From the NCBI GenBank assembly GCA_015501585.1, contig JADNRY010000626.1, positions 1 to 34,188 of the forward strand: DNA of 34,188 nucleotides, written 5' to 3'. A model generated the notes under the pieces. That model was not told the DNA's origin. It searched no databases and worked only from the letters and a program-made list of their open reading frames with translations. This stretch comes from Rhodocollybia butyracea. Lineage: Eukaryota; Basidiomycota; Agaricomycetes; Agaricales; Omphalotaceae. The stretch's first letter is position 1; each line of letters opens with the position of its first letter. Of this stretch, positions 22,927 through 33,216 are shown piece by piece. The position numbers and the translations under genes were made by a program.

Positions 22927-23482
22927 ATATTACTGTCTCGATGCGCTATGGATACGAGGGTCTGTTTGGGTCCAGAAACCGGAGTAGCATATCTGGATTC
23001 CTATGCAAACGGAAACATCACAGAATAAGTATCGAAGCGTTGGGGTTTACCAATATCATACCAGACAGTAGAAGCTGCCTTTCCTTACGAATGCATGGAA
23101 CAAAATCCAGAATCTCGAGCTTCGTCGTTCGACGGCTGAAAAGTTTGAATTCGTCTGTCTAGGAATGCAGCGTTAACAGAGCAAAATTGAAGGAGCAAAA
23201 GAGGATGTTAACGCCTTTGGCAGTCGTGAGTACAAACTATATGTTGTTGATTAAGCCATGAGTAAGTCAATAACAAGTAAACATACTTGGCACAGAGAAA
23301 AAATCGATAGGGGATCTTCTCCAGACCAGGCTGGGAAAAGCGACTAGCCCAGCAGAAATCATACATATCTCTCAATGAAAGCTTCCAAGATAGCTGGCAT
23401 GAGTCCGCATGAAATTGGCTTGGCATTAAACATGTAACCACCAAAATACAACAGATCTTGAGTTTTCCATGATAAGCAGAGG
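22927..23482. other. Stretch without recognisable genes
   Basis: Short frames only on both strands, none recognised. The sequence becomes AT-rich towards the foldback transposon whose left arm begins at 23483. Confidence 0.35.
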
Positions 23483-23639
23483 TATGGCACATATAGTGTC
23501 AAATAATTAAGCATAGATTTATACGGAGTGGGCAGTGCTTTTGCGGACCTAACTTCAATATTTTGAGCATTTTGGACACAAGTCAAGATACATACTGTGG
23601 ACCTAATTAGGACAAAATTACAAAATTTTCCAAGTAAAC

Positions 23640-23745
23640 TATAACTTTTGTGGACCTTACTTTTGCGGACCTCATTTTTGCGGACATCACTTTTGCGGAT
23701 CTCACTTTTACGGACCTTATTTTTGTGGCCCTAACTCTTGTGGAC
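23640..23745. repeat. Left subterminal repeat array
   Basis: About seven units of roughly 15-17 bp with core TTTTGCGGAC, inside the left end of the transposon. Some units have TTTTGTGGAC or TTTTACGGAC. Confidence 0.8.
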
Positions 23746-24484
23746 TATTTGTGACCAGTCTGCAAGACAGTATGCAGGTGGTTCTGCAGACATAACTTAT
23801 TTAAGTACTGAGGGCCAATGCATTGCCATAAGGCCTACACATCAAATTAGCGCTCAGTCACATGGTATTTTGATGGGAAGACTGCTGGAAGCCGCTTTCC
23901 GGCACTGTACTGGTAACTGTATGGTGCCGGACAACGGCCCCGGCTCTCACATTTTATTCATGGCACACATCCATATCAGACTAGATTAGTAACTTATGGC
24001 TGTGTTGAGTCACAGTCTTGGTCACAGTCTGCTCAGGGCCTGATATGGCAATACTCTGTACAAGACTCTGTATATGATTATTGAAATAGTAATGAAAGAA
24101 TGGATGCCAAAAGCACATTCATATATTATTAGAGCACTCTTAAAATCCTTAATCATTTGGCCTGTACAATACTAATCTTCAAGTAGAAGCAGTGTACTGA
24201 AGGCACAAACTTCCGAACCGCTAAAAGTGCAGTGGAGGTCTGCTCATCTTCATACATTGAGCAAATACTTTTGAGGGGTTCACTGTTAAAGCAAAATACT
24301 CACTTTTGCTATAAATGGTATAGATAAAGTGCTAAAAGCCTTTTTAGTAACTTACATAAACACTAATAAAGCTTATCTTATCGCTGGCAGGCGTCTAATT
24401 AGCAATCTAATCAACATTTGTCATCCATAGAACTTGAACGTATCCAAACTTCGTTAATTTGTGTCCATTTTGAGTCTTTAAAAC

Positions 24485-24580
24485 ATGTGTCCGCAAAACC
24501 CATGTCCGCAAAACTTGTGTCCGCAAACCTGTGTCCGCAAAACCTGTGCCTACAGAACTTGTGTCCGCAAAACTTGTATC
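24485..24580. repeat. Right subterminal repeat array
   Basis: About seven units of TGTCCGCAAAACTTG type, the reverse complement of the left array's core. In known DNA transposons such arrays bind transposase. Confidence 0.8.
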
Positions 24581-24804
24581 TGACATGATCTTAGTTTGAA
24601 CATTTTATTCAAGTTAGGTCCGCAAAAGAGGTGCCAAAGGCCAAAGGGTCCATAAATAGTCATTTCTACACTATTTTGTCAAGTTAGGTCCACAAAAGAG
24701 GTGCCAAATGGTAAAGTGTCCACAGATATTTATTTGACACTATATGTTCCATATAGAGGCACCCGAAGGTGAACATGATGCAATAGGGCCAGAAATGCTT
24801 GTTG

Positions 24805-24970
24805 AGAAAAGGGAGGAACACTGCCCAACCGACATGTTGATCAGACGTTTGACCAGACTCTGTAAGAGGTGGTGATGAATTGGGTGAAAAAGGAAGGACC
24901 ACAGTCCGACCAAAACGTTGATCAGACGCTCAATCATACTCTAATCCCGCAAGAGGTGGTGGAAGTGTGA
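24805..24970. repeat. Imperfect tandem duplication, about 75-80 bp
   Basis: Two units, each with the words GTTGATCAGACG and AAGAGGTGGTG in the same order (about 24805-24875 and 24890-24965). Diverged at roughly a quarter of positions. Confidence 0.6.
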
Positions 24971-24984
24971 TAATGAAAATAAGA

Positions 24985-25650
24985 TCCAAGGCTATAAATC
25001 AGTTGATAATGTGCGAGGCAAGGCGGGAGGAGTAGCAGACACCAGTGTATCGGACACCCACGAGGCACAATCCACAATGAAGTGGTCGCCTACAAGCGTG
25101 CGTATGGAGGTTATATAAGATGGATGAAAAACTACGAAATAAAGCGATGGTAATGCAAGAAGTAGAGAACAAGAATGTGCACGAGTAGGCAAAGCACGCA
25201 CCACCATCCATCAATCACTATAAAGTAGTGAGGTAGGTATAGCTCTTCAAGCCACTACTCCAGTCTTGTGTAAGTGCTGCCAACCGAAACGGATTATCAA
25301 CGATCAGTGTCATCCGTCATCTGTTTAATCCAGGCCCTTCCGTAGAGCATCAATGTCGTAAATGAGAGCAAAAATGAATACGTCTTGTCACAAATCAAAG
25401 CAGTGCCACCTGCAGGGATTGGGGAGTCTAGAAGTCTGTTTTGGTGCTCAGCGAAAAAGGCCACAACACTTGTTTTCTGTAGAGAGAGCCCAACACAATC
25501 ACAGCTTCAATAGCCGCTATGGCAATGCCAACCATGAGCTTCACCAGTATCACTTTGGCTTTGAGTCGGTCTTGTGTCGCCTTGATGTATTTGGCAGCTA
25601 CCGGAAAGAGCATGATCAGTGGATGGTACGACAAGCAACTAAGACTTGCG
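24985..25650. repeat. Segmental duplication copy 4 (truncated)
   Basis: Shares with copies 2 and 3 the words GGTGGCCTACAAGCGTGCGT (here GTCGCCTACAAGCGTGCGT), GATGAGGTAGGTATAGC-like sequence, TCCAGTCTTGTGTAAGTG and CTCAGCGAAAAAGGCCACAA. It lacks the CTGTCTGTTAG block and ends within the second bHLH intron near ACTAAGACTT. Confidence 0.7.
25490..25650 (-). pseudogene. bHLH gene copy D (last exon fragment)
   Basis: The minus-strand reading AAKYIKATQDRLKAKV corresponds to exon 3 (AVKHIRRLEAKLE) of the intact gene. The rest of the frame continues into residues unlike the other copies. The first two exons are missing. Only a relic. Confidence 0.5.
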
Positions 25651-25821
25651 AGTGTGGGCCATCGCGCTGTGCGCGTGGCAGGTACGAGTCCTGCGATTTG
25701 CTAGATATTGGAGACTATATCTTGCAGTAGATTGCAGCTGAAGGTGAGTATGTATCTGGCCCTATTAACATATCGATGTTTCTTATACTCAGGTTATCTA
25801 ATATACTCTTACCACCATTAC

Positions 25822-26500
25822 TCATACGTCGTGGTAGAATACTCTACCTTGCAAATCAATGATACGAGATACAAAATGGCTATATACTGGACTAAAATAT
25901 GAAACACCTCTTAGTCTGTACGTGATCTGATTGCTCGCAATAACCACTGATATATTAGTGTCTAAGGAGTAGTTAGCCATACCATCAAGGGAAAATGCAA
26001 TGATAGGGGAGGCTACTTGTATGGAGAATGTTTTATGAATGTGTGCATTGCAGATGGTACATCTAGGACCCATTAGATAAGGTGGCACATTATTTAACCA
26101 TGCAGAAGTAGAAGTTGGAGGTTCTAAAAATGGACCTGACAAAAGAGGCACAGCAGAATTTCGGACTGTTCTTGCATAAATATGACCAGAAGTACATGCT
26201 GCTTGAACTTTTAACCATGGCGCTCTAAGGTGCAGGAGTCGCTCCAATACATCAGATGTAGATGCATATGCACCCCAGTTTAACATAGATAAATGCTGCA
26301 CCTGCAAGCGGAAGGTATCTCTAATAGTTTCAAAAGTAATAGTACGATTGAGATTAGCTTGGAAGTCTCTGAATATATTTGGTAAGTATTCATAAGTTGA
26401 AACATCCAAGTTGACTTCCTTCCATGTATGTCTTAATATGCTAAATAAAGAGTCATAAGCACAGCTGTTGTTTGACCACTTGAGACTCGAAGGCATATCA
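25822..26500 (-). other. USP-like (peptidase C19-like) domain at the Helitron C-terminus
   Basis: The Cys box NNSCAYDSLFSIL has its Cys codon at 26461-26463. The His box YSHFVSRI, with its His codon at 25876-25878, is followed by RVFYHDV at the very end, where an Asp follows Tyr-His as in the usual WY.HD pattern. A CxxC (CTIC, about 26050-26065) lies between them. The spacing of about 195 residues is short, compatible with a compact ubiquitin- or SUMO-type cysteine protease. The domain is in one open frame with the last helicase segments, so it is part of the same polyprotein. The known OTU domains of Helitrons have a different Cys motif. Confidence 0.65.
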
Positions 26501-28149
26501 AGTGCAAGAGATTCTCCTGCCGCAAGAGCTGATTTAGTGGCAGAAAATATAGACGGTGGTGAACAAGAGAAAGTAAACTTGTTTGAAGCTGGTGTGAAAG
26601 GTTGATGAGGGGTTGCGCAGAATGTGTAAACAGTATCCACTTTGGGCTCTAAACAGTATCCACTTTGTGGAGGTAAAATTTGGGATGCTTTATGTGAAGT
26701 TCCAGTGGGCGCAACATTTTTATAAGTATTTGATGAAGTGCGAGGTCTTTTAGGTGATATAGAAGATGGAGGAAGATGTGATAATTTTGACTTTTTTGAT
26801 AATTCAGGTTTAGATTCAGATAATCTCTTGCGCTTATTGGAAGATGATAAAATGGAGACAAGCTGAGTTTCTGCATCTGTGATAGAAGGTGGAATAGTAT
26901 GTTTTGCTATATTATTTTGCAATAATTTATCTCTCATCTTTTTGAATTCTTTTTTATCAATAGTTTTCCATTCAATGTCATCTGCCGAATCATGAATGTA
27001 AGGATCCTTATTAGACCATTTTATTGCAGAATGAACATTGTAAGGTACATAAGATAGACCTTTCCAATTATGGTATTGTGCTATAAGGTTATTCCTTGTA
27101 ATACCATTTACAGATTTGTCAAGTTTGCCTTCATACCGCAATCTGGTAATTTCATCAAGTAATTCAAGTTTGCGAAATTCTTTGCGCAGCGAGCCAGATG
27201 CACCTCCAGTGATATGTTTTGCATCAAAACCTTGCAAAATAACTGTTTTAAATGCACTGCGGCTGCGAGAAGAGCAGTGTAATATGAATGATGATCACTG
27301 AAGGTATTTAGATCTGTAGCATTAACAGTCAAGCTATGTCCTTGTGAAGCATATGCAGTCATAGAAAAACCTGGAAGAACATCAACCTGATTCCTCATGA
27401 TATTTATGCGGGAATCATCTGGTAAATAGACAAAACCAGATGTATTTCTGCGAGTGAGTGGAACCACATTAAGTGGCAAAGAGTCAACCTGCACAGGTTC
27501 ATGTGGGTCATCAAGCAGAACAAACAATACATCCAATATTAACTGCCCATAATGACCTTTGGAAGCATGCCAAGCATATACAGTACCACGCTGGCCTTTT
27601 GTAATATTTAACCCAGTGGCTGCATTATAGCGAATAATAACAGGCAAACCCAAGCAGAGAGAAAGTTTTCCTGGTGCATGATGCTGATGACTAGATGTTG
27701 GAAGATCCCATAACATAGACTGCAGTTCCTGTGTCATTGATGTAATTTTTGATTTTTTCGCCTTTTTTAGCGATGTTTTATGCTTAGAGTTATCAGTTTT
27801 AGTAGATATTGTATCATCACTGAAAAAATGTGTCAGAAGCAAACCGGATGCATCCAAGTCTGTTAATTTCATCCTTCTGTCTATTTTCGCCAACTATAAT
27901 AGGAGCATCTTGCCATGGGGCAGCACCAACAAAATGTCTACCTGGCTTATTAGCAGATACTAAAGTATTTAAGAAACGTATATCATTTTTGGTACAGGCT
28001 TTATACCGCATATTTTCTAGTGCTGTTCTAAATTTGATATTGTCATCATCTGTACCAGTATTGCGCATATTCTTGCGCAATATAACAACATGTGTAACTT
28101 GATGCCAAAGTGCTTTACCTATCACAGTATAATTACCATTTAGTGTTGT

Positions 28150-28162
28150 GGGGGGGGGGGGG
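28150..28162. repeat. 13-base G run inside the helicase frame
   Basis: A G homopolymer on the plus strand, coding for consecutive prolines on the minus strand in the stretch before the LWHQVTHVVILRKNMR motif. Prone to slippage or to sequencing error. Confidence 0.85.
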
Positions 28163-30413
28163 TCTGCACCAGCTTTGTGAGTGTATAATGATACAGTTTC
28201 ACCACTGACTGGGGGCAATTGAGCAAAATCCCCTGCAAATATCATACTAATTGAACCAAATGCCTCATGGGCTTGTTCTTGACTTTTGCCATGTGCTCAG
28301 AAATTTTATACATATCTATGCAACCTAACATTGGTACTTCATCAAGTACCACATATTCTACTCCTTGTAACCGGCTGCACACCTCGGTCATGGTGCCTAT
28401 AGATGCTTCTTCTGTTTGTCCATTAAAACCCAAAAGATAATGGCAAGTAGATCCTCTGAGAAGATTGGCAGCATTACCTGTTGGAGCAGTGGTAACAATT
28501 GCATGTCTCCGCTTCAGTATTGAAAAAAATTTCAAAAGAGCCTCGACAACCTGGGTTTTACCTGTACCACCCATACCTCCAATGTAAAGCTGCAGAGGCT
28601 GTGTACATCCAGTGGAAGAATGCTGAGCAACAATGCAAAAAGCTCTTTCTTGCTCAACATTCAAATCAAATTCAAGTATAATTGACTGAGCATGTTTTTT
28701 ATGCTTCCATAATCTATGCCAGCTTTTTCAAAAAAGCATTTGTCACATATTTCAACAATATTGGTTTACATTTATTGGGTATGATATAATACTAAAATTG
28801 CTGTCTCCAGGCTGTGCATGATTCTTTTTCCTTTCAATCAATATATCAGCCCTCATTATTTTTAAAGCAGTATCCCAATCTTTTGCACTTACTTTTGGAA
28901 TTTGAATAGGTGTAGGAATGGCATATGGTAATATTCCATTGGATGCACACTGAAGAACATTAGTCCAACCGGAGCTAAATAATACATCTCTCATTATGCG
29001 CATGACTTTTTCTTTTGCTAAGTAGTTTTTACCTGATACCATTCCAGTATCAGCATCATAAAGTACAACTATGCCATCACTATCAAATTCTTCAGAAAAT
29101 AGGTCACTATCTGTTGCAGCAGGGGTAAAGTTTGAAACTAGACCTGAAGTGATATCATCACCAAAAGGATAGAAATAGGCAAATTGGACTGATTACCAGC
29201 TTTCATTTGGACCGAAAGTCATCTTTAGCATCTAAGCATTCATATCTCAAGTTCATATTTTTCATGTAAAACAGCTCTTTATCTCCAAATTCATAATTTC
29301 AAAAGCTTCATGCCATGATTCACTATCTGCTTTGAGATCTTTACCTGTGCGCCAAGGTTTAAATAGTGTCAACATTGTGCAGCAATAGAATTCACGGTCT
29401 TCTTTGTCTGGTTGTGGTAGTGGTGGCCTATAAAGTTAGGCACTACATTTTGCCAGTTGCACGTGGCAACAGGAAGATGTGTATTAGCTAAGGATGACCA
29501 TGTATAAATGTTAAAGTATTATTTGAATGTGCAGGCTCCTCAGAATTCAATTCATTAATATATTTTGTTTACTGCTCTTTTAGTTGTTCGGTAAAGCAGC
29601 GAATCCAATCATAAGGTAAAAAGATGAATGTTTTAGAGGCGGTGGTATAATCATATGTTGAAGAAAGACCAACCAGTTTACCTTTTTTTTTAATGAGAAC
29701 AACTTTATTGTCCCCATGAATATCTTGTGGATACCATACTTTGCATGCCTCCATTACAAAAGTCTTCCAAAAAAAAGGAACAAAGCAATGACTGAGTATA
29801 ATGGTCAGGATTTTGCAGAAGATAACAAGCATATCATAGGACTTCCTAGCTCTAATTTGTTGCCAAAGCATTGACCATTTTAGTTAATAAAATGTGGGTC
29901 TTATCTTTTGCTGACTGAGATCCATCTATATTGCGGTATTCTTTTCAAATATTGTCTTCATACTGTCAAATGCTACATGTGTTTTCAGTCCTGTCTTAGT
30001 TATGTAATCAGTAACATAACATACAACATCTTTTATTGCAGTACCAGAGGTCAAAGAAGAAGTGACATCAGTATTGCAGCGCATAAGAATGTAAGGGCAG
30101 GTGAAATATCATTAAGCCAAGGTTCTAACTTTTTGAGAGAAATATGACCTGTATCTGGATCAACAGAAGAGATTGGATAAGTTGTGCGCAGAAAGCAAGC
30201 CTTGCATTTGCAGTATTTATTATTCAGAATGAGAAGCAAATTTATCCATACTTCGAATACTACCATCTGGTCGGAATGCTCTTAAGCAATCATGCAAATT
30301 GGATTTTAAAAGTAAATCATTTATATCAAATAAAATACCTATCAAACCATGCATTATATAGGATGCAACTACTACAAGTTGTATCATCACAACCACAACA
30401 TCAGGAAAAGCTG

Positions 30414-30670
30414 TTTTTGCCTAGGTGACCCCAGAGTGGCCTAAAGCAAACTAGGTGACCTATGAATCCTATGGCATCCTAGGAATTTGGGTTCATCCCT
30501 TGCCAGTCAAGGCTCTTGAGGATTCCCTAGGTTATCCTAGGCAAACCAGGGCAAGCCTAGGGAATCCTCAAGAGCCTTGACTGGCAAGGACGAGCCCAAA
30601 TTCCTAGATGCCATGGATTCATAGGTCACCTAGTTTGCTTTAGGCCACTCTGGGGTCACCTAGGCAAAAA
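30414..30670. mobile_element. 257-bp hairpin MITE inserted in the Helitron gene
   Basis: An almost perfect palindrome: arms 30414-30531 and 30556-30670 pair over their whole length around a 24-bp loop, beginning TTTTTGCCTAGGTGACC and ending with its complement. The inverted similarity extends further, to CATCAGGAAAAGC at 30399 and its complement ending at 30685, with two mismatches. It splits the Helitron frame: the Rep-domain frame runs into it and stops, and Helitron coding (CCGCDDTTCSSC) resumes after it. A clear target-site duplication was not found. Confidence 0.85.
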
Positions 30671-32828
30671 TGGCTTTTCCTGATGAAGAAGGAGGTGGAG
30701 ATACAGGAAGAGTCAATTCAGGGCTAATATAAGCATCATTAGTCTCAGCTAGATGTACAGCATTGATAACATCATCTTTATTAGATGATACAAATTCACC
30801 AATGCGCACACTTTCTAGATAGGCTAATAACCAAATTTGAAAATCAGAACTGGGATCTAATAGGCTATTTTTAATTTCTAATGGTGACAATGTATTAAGT
30901 GCATATGCTACACCATGAAGATGCAAAGTAAGGCGACCTTGTTGTTCCACAGTACAATAATATGCAGCCATAGGACCAAACAATCCTGGAGCAGTAGGTG
31001 TACCAATAACAATATCTAAAAATAAAGTAACCATAAAATGGAAAAAACGTGCACCTGCAGCTGGGTTGCGACTTAGAAGAGTGCAGCGAATTTCACTGCT
31101 GCGGAAAGGTACATTAAAGGACTCATTAGTATCAGCAAAGTACATGCATATTGGATGCTTTTGATCACAAGGTGCAATAGTGAAATACCATGTAGGTGCA
31201 CCTACATAAGTTGCAAGAGACCATATCTCATGCTGCATTACTTTCTTACTACTTATTGAGCCTTGAACTTTTTTGGAACCTAGATCCATGTCTCGAAGTA
31301 ATGAAAAACAGTTGGCTTCTTCTTCTGTTGCAGGTTTTACAAACTCTCCATTAGCTATGCGGCTGCTCAAATCATGTAAAGTTTCTTTACTAACAGAAAG
31401 CATGCATGCAGATATACTATCGATTTGCTTTGAATTAGCAACAATAAAACTTTGAGTTGTACTTGCTTTTACTTGCTATGACTGAATGCCACAAACGGAA
31501 AGGAGAGATCCATCTGGAATCGCTTATCATGATACATCATGAGAAATTTTTGTGAGTTGCATCTGATAATTTTGATTCAGACAAAGAAGTTGAGCCTATT
31601 CCCCCTAATCCAAATGGAAGAGCCATGGAAACATTTTTGGATAAAGGTGAATATTGTTCCAGATACTCTCTGGCTTTGCAGCATGAGAGGACCGCATAAA
31701 TTTACCCTCGTCATCTAAGTGTCTAATAGCTATTGCCCGCGATTGATCTTTAGACTTTAGATCAATATCTTCACCAACAATACCATGAACAGTAAATACA
31801 CAGTCGCTTTCTTCTACACCATTATCTTCCAAATTATCATGAACACTAACACCTTCAGCATTGCGGTTTGTCCCTTTCTTGAAATACTCAACAGCAACAA
31901 TAGGTTTATCCTCTGAATAGCCATCCAAATTAGATGGAGAGAAAATAACATCAGAATAGTCACTATGATTCAGTATGCAACATTTGATAGCGCAAGCTAC
32001 AACATTGCACCGCACCAATAACAGAGCCCGCTTGTAATCATCATCTAGGGGCACAGCTACCAGAAAACAAGATGGCAAGAACATCATCAAAGTCTTCTCT
32101 AGGGGGGGTAATATCATATATCTTAGGAGTAGGATTTTCAAATGCAATAACATTGGAAACAAGCTTGCTATGGCCTATTGATCCACCTATCTGCACCCGC
32201 ATGAAACATTTAGAATGCCGCACTCTTGCTACCAATAATTTTTCTATAAAAGTTAAAGACTGTAGCTCGGGAGGCACATTTCCTAACCATAAACCATTGG
32301 CTAATGCGAAGCGCGGAACACCACCTTGCCTGATTTTTGCACGGCAAGAATTGCAAACCTTATCAGAACAAGAAGTATCTAAAACAGGACCGCAATATTC
32401 TCGCACAGGTTCAGAAACATCAGATCTGGGAAGGCGGGTTATACCAGGTTTTTCCAATATATGCAACATATTTTTAATATGTTTCAATGGAGACAACATA
32501 GTCAAGACTGTCAGTTGACCACATACAGCACAGCCACCTTCTTCAAAATTTGCAGGGTCAGATGCATTGCACCAATTTCTGATAGTATTATCTACATGAA
32601 TTTGAGAAACAGGTTCAGGAGGAAAACTGCCAGAGGTACTGGAATAGCAAGAGGCTCAGTCAAGGTCTGATGCAGCTCTGAGTTAGCAGTATCATTGGAA
32701 CCATCAGATTGGCATAAGTTCACAAATGATGGTGATGGGCTGAGAGTTGCAGATGATGAAAATTCTATTGAGAATGAAGGATGAAAAAACTGATGAAGCT
32801 TCAGTATAATCACCAGTAGATGCATAAG

Positions 32829-32942
32829 TATGTGAAATATCAGAAGGTTTATGCACATCACTAGAGGAGGTATTAACAGTAGTAGTATGTGAAATATCAG
32901 ATGGTTTATGCACATCACTAGAGGAGGTATTAACAGTACTAG
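32829..32942. repeat. 57-bp in-frame tandem duplication in the Helitron N-terminus
   Basis: Two units of 57 bp (32829-32885 and 32886-32942), nearly identical, encoding a duplicated 19-residue stretch containing SSSDVHKPSDISHT. Because 57 is a multiple of 3 it keeps the frame. Confidence 0.85.
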
Positions 32943-33216
32943 TGCAACCTTCAAGCACATGATTTGAAATATGAGCTTCAGATACAAATGATTGGCATGA
33001 TTTAAATGCATAATGATTAGGCATATTACTATCAGAGATGGAAAAAGAATGGCAAGACACATCCCAAGGATTTACTGAAGGTTCCTTCTTTGAGCGCCTG
33101 CCTCCACCACTGAAAAAACTTTGGGGTTGTAAACTGTTAAGCTTATCAGAGCGGCACCACAAGTTGAAAGTAGCAATAATTATCTCAAGTTGATTATCGG
33201 AATATAATATAAACAT

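Larger units (their letters stand above)
23483..24753. mobile_element. Non-autonomous foldback-type DNA transposon (about 1.27 kb)
   Basis: The outer inverted arms 23483-23506 and 24730-24753 match at 23 of 24 positions. The inner inverted arms 23538-23555 and 24611-24628 match at 18 of 18 (CTTTTGCGGACCTAACTT), and a second right-hand copy lies at 24681-24698. The pentamer AGAGG lies just outside both ends (23478-23482 and 24755-24759), compatible with an eroded target-site duplication. Subterminal arrays of CTTTTGCGGACCTCA-like units (left) and TGTCCGCAAAACTTG-like units (right) are inverted copies of each other. The only internal frame, 23738-23989, is unrecognised, and no transposase is visible. 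The structure resembles hAT-type or foldback elements. Confidence 0.7.
25822..33216 (-). pseudogene. Helitron RepHel gene with C-terminal USP-like domain (dead copy)
   Basis: Modules in order on the minus strand: a Ser-rich N-terminus (33216-32650); a Cys-containing DUF6570-like region (32580-32040, CNSCRAKIRQGGVPRFALAN, then GLWLGNVP); a Helitron-like N domain with the HUH-type motif GRLTLHLHGVAY (30660-31403); the two-tyrosine region CYVTDYITK (about 30000-30030); a PIF1-type helicase with Walker A GGMGGTGKT (about 28555-28580), motif VVLDEVPML, GDFAQLPPV and the late TAYASQGHSL; then a USP-like protease domain (25822-26500). The frame breaks near 32800, 32640, 32050, 31600, 28285, 27855 and 27270, and a hairpin MITE interrupts it at 30414-30670. 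HUH Rep plus helicase is the rolling-circle machinery of Helitrons. This copy cannot make a full protein. The true start may lie upstream or across an intron. Confidence 0.85.

Noticed and set aside
25635..25701. Complete tRNA gene
   Set aside because: Only the T-arm is good. The candidate 5' acceptor strand belongs to the duplicated block, pairs at 5 of 7 positions, and no D-arm can be drawn.
25831..25847. GGTAG-CTACC hairpin as a Helitron 3' end
   Set aside because: It lies inside the last codons of the USP-like domain (GRVFYHDV) and has no CTRR next to it on the minus strand.
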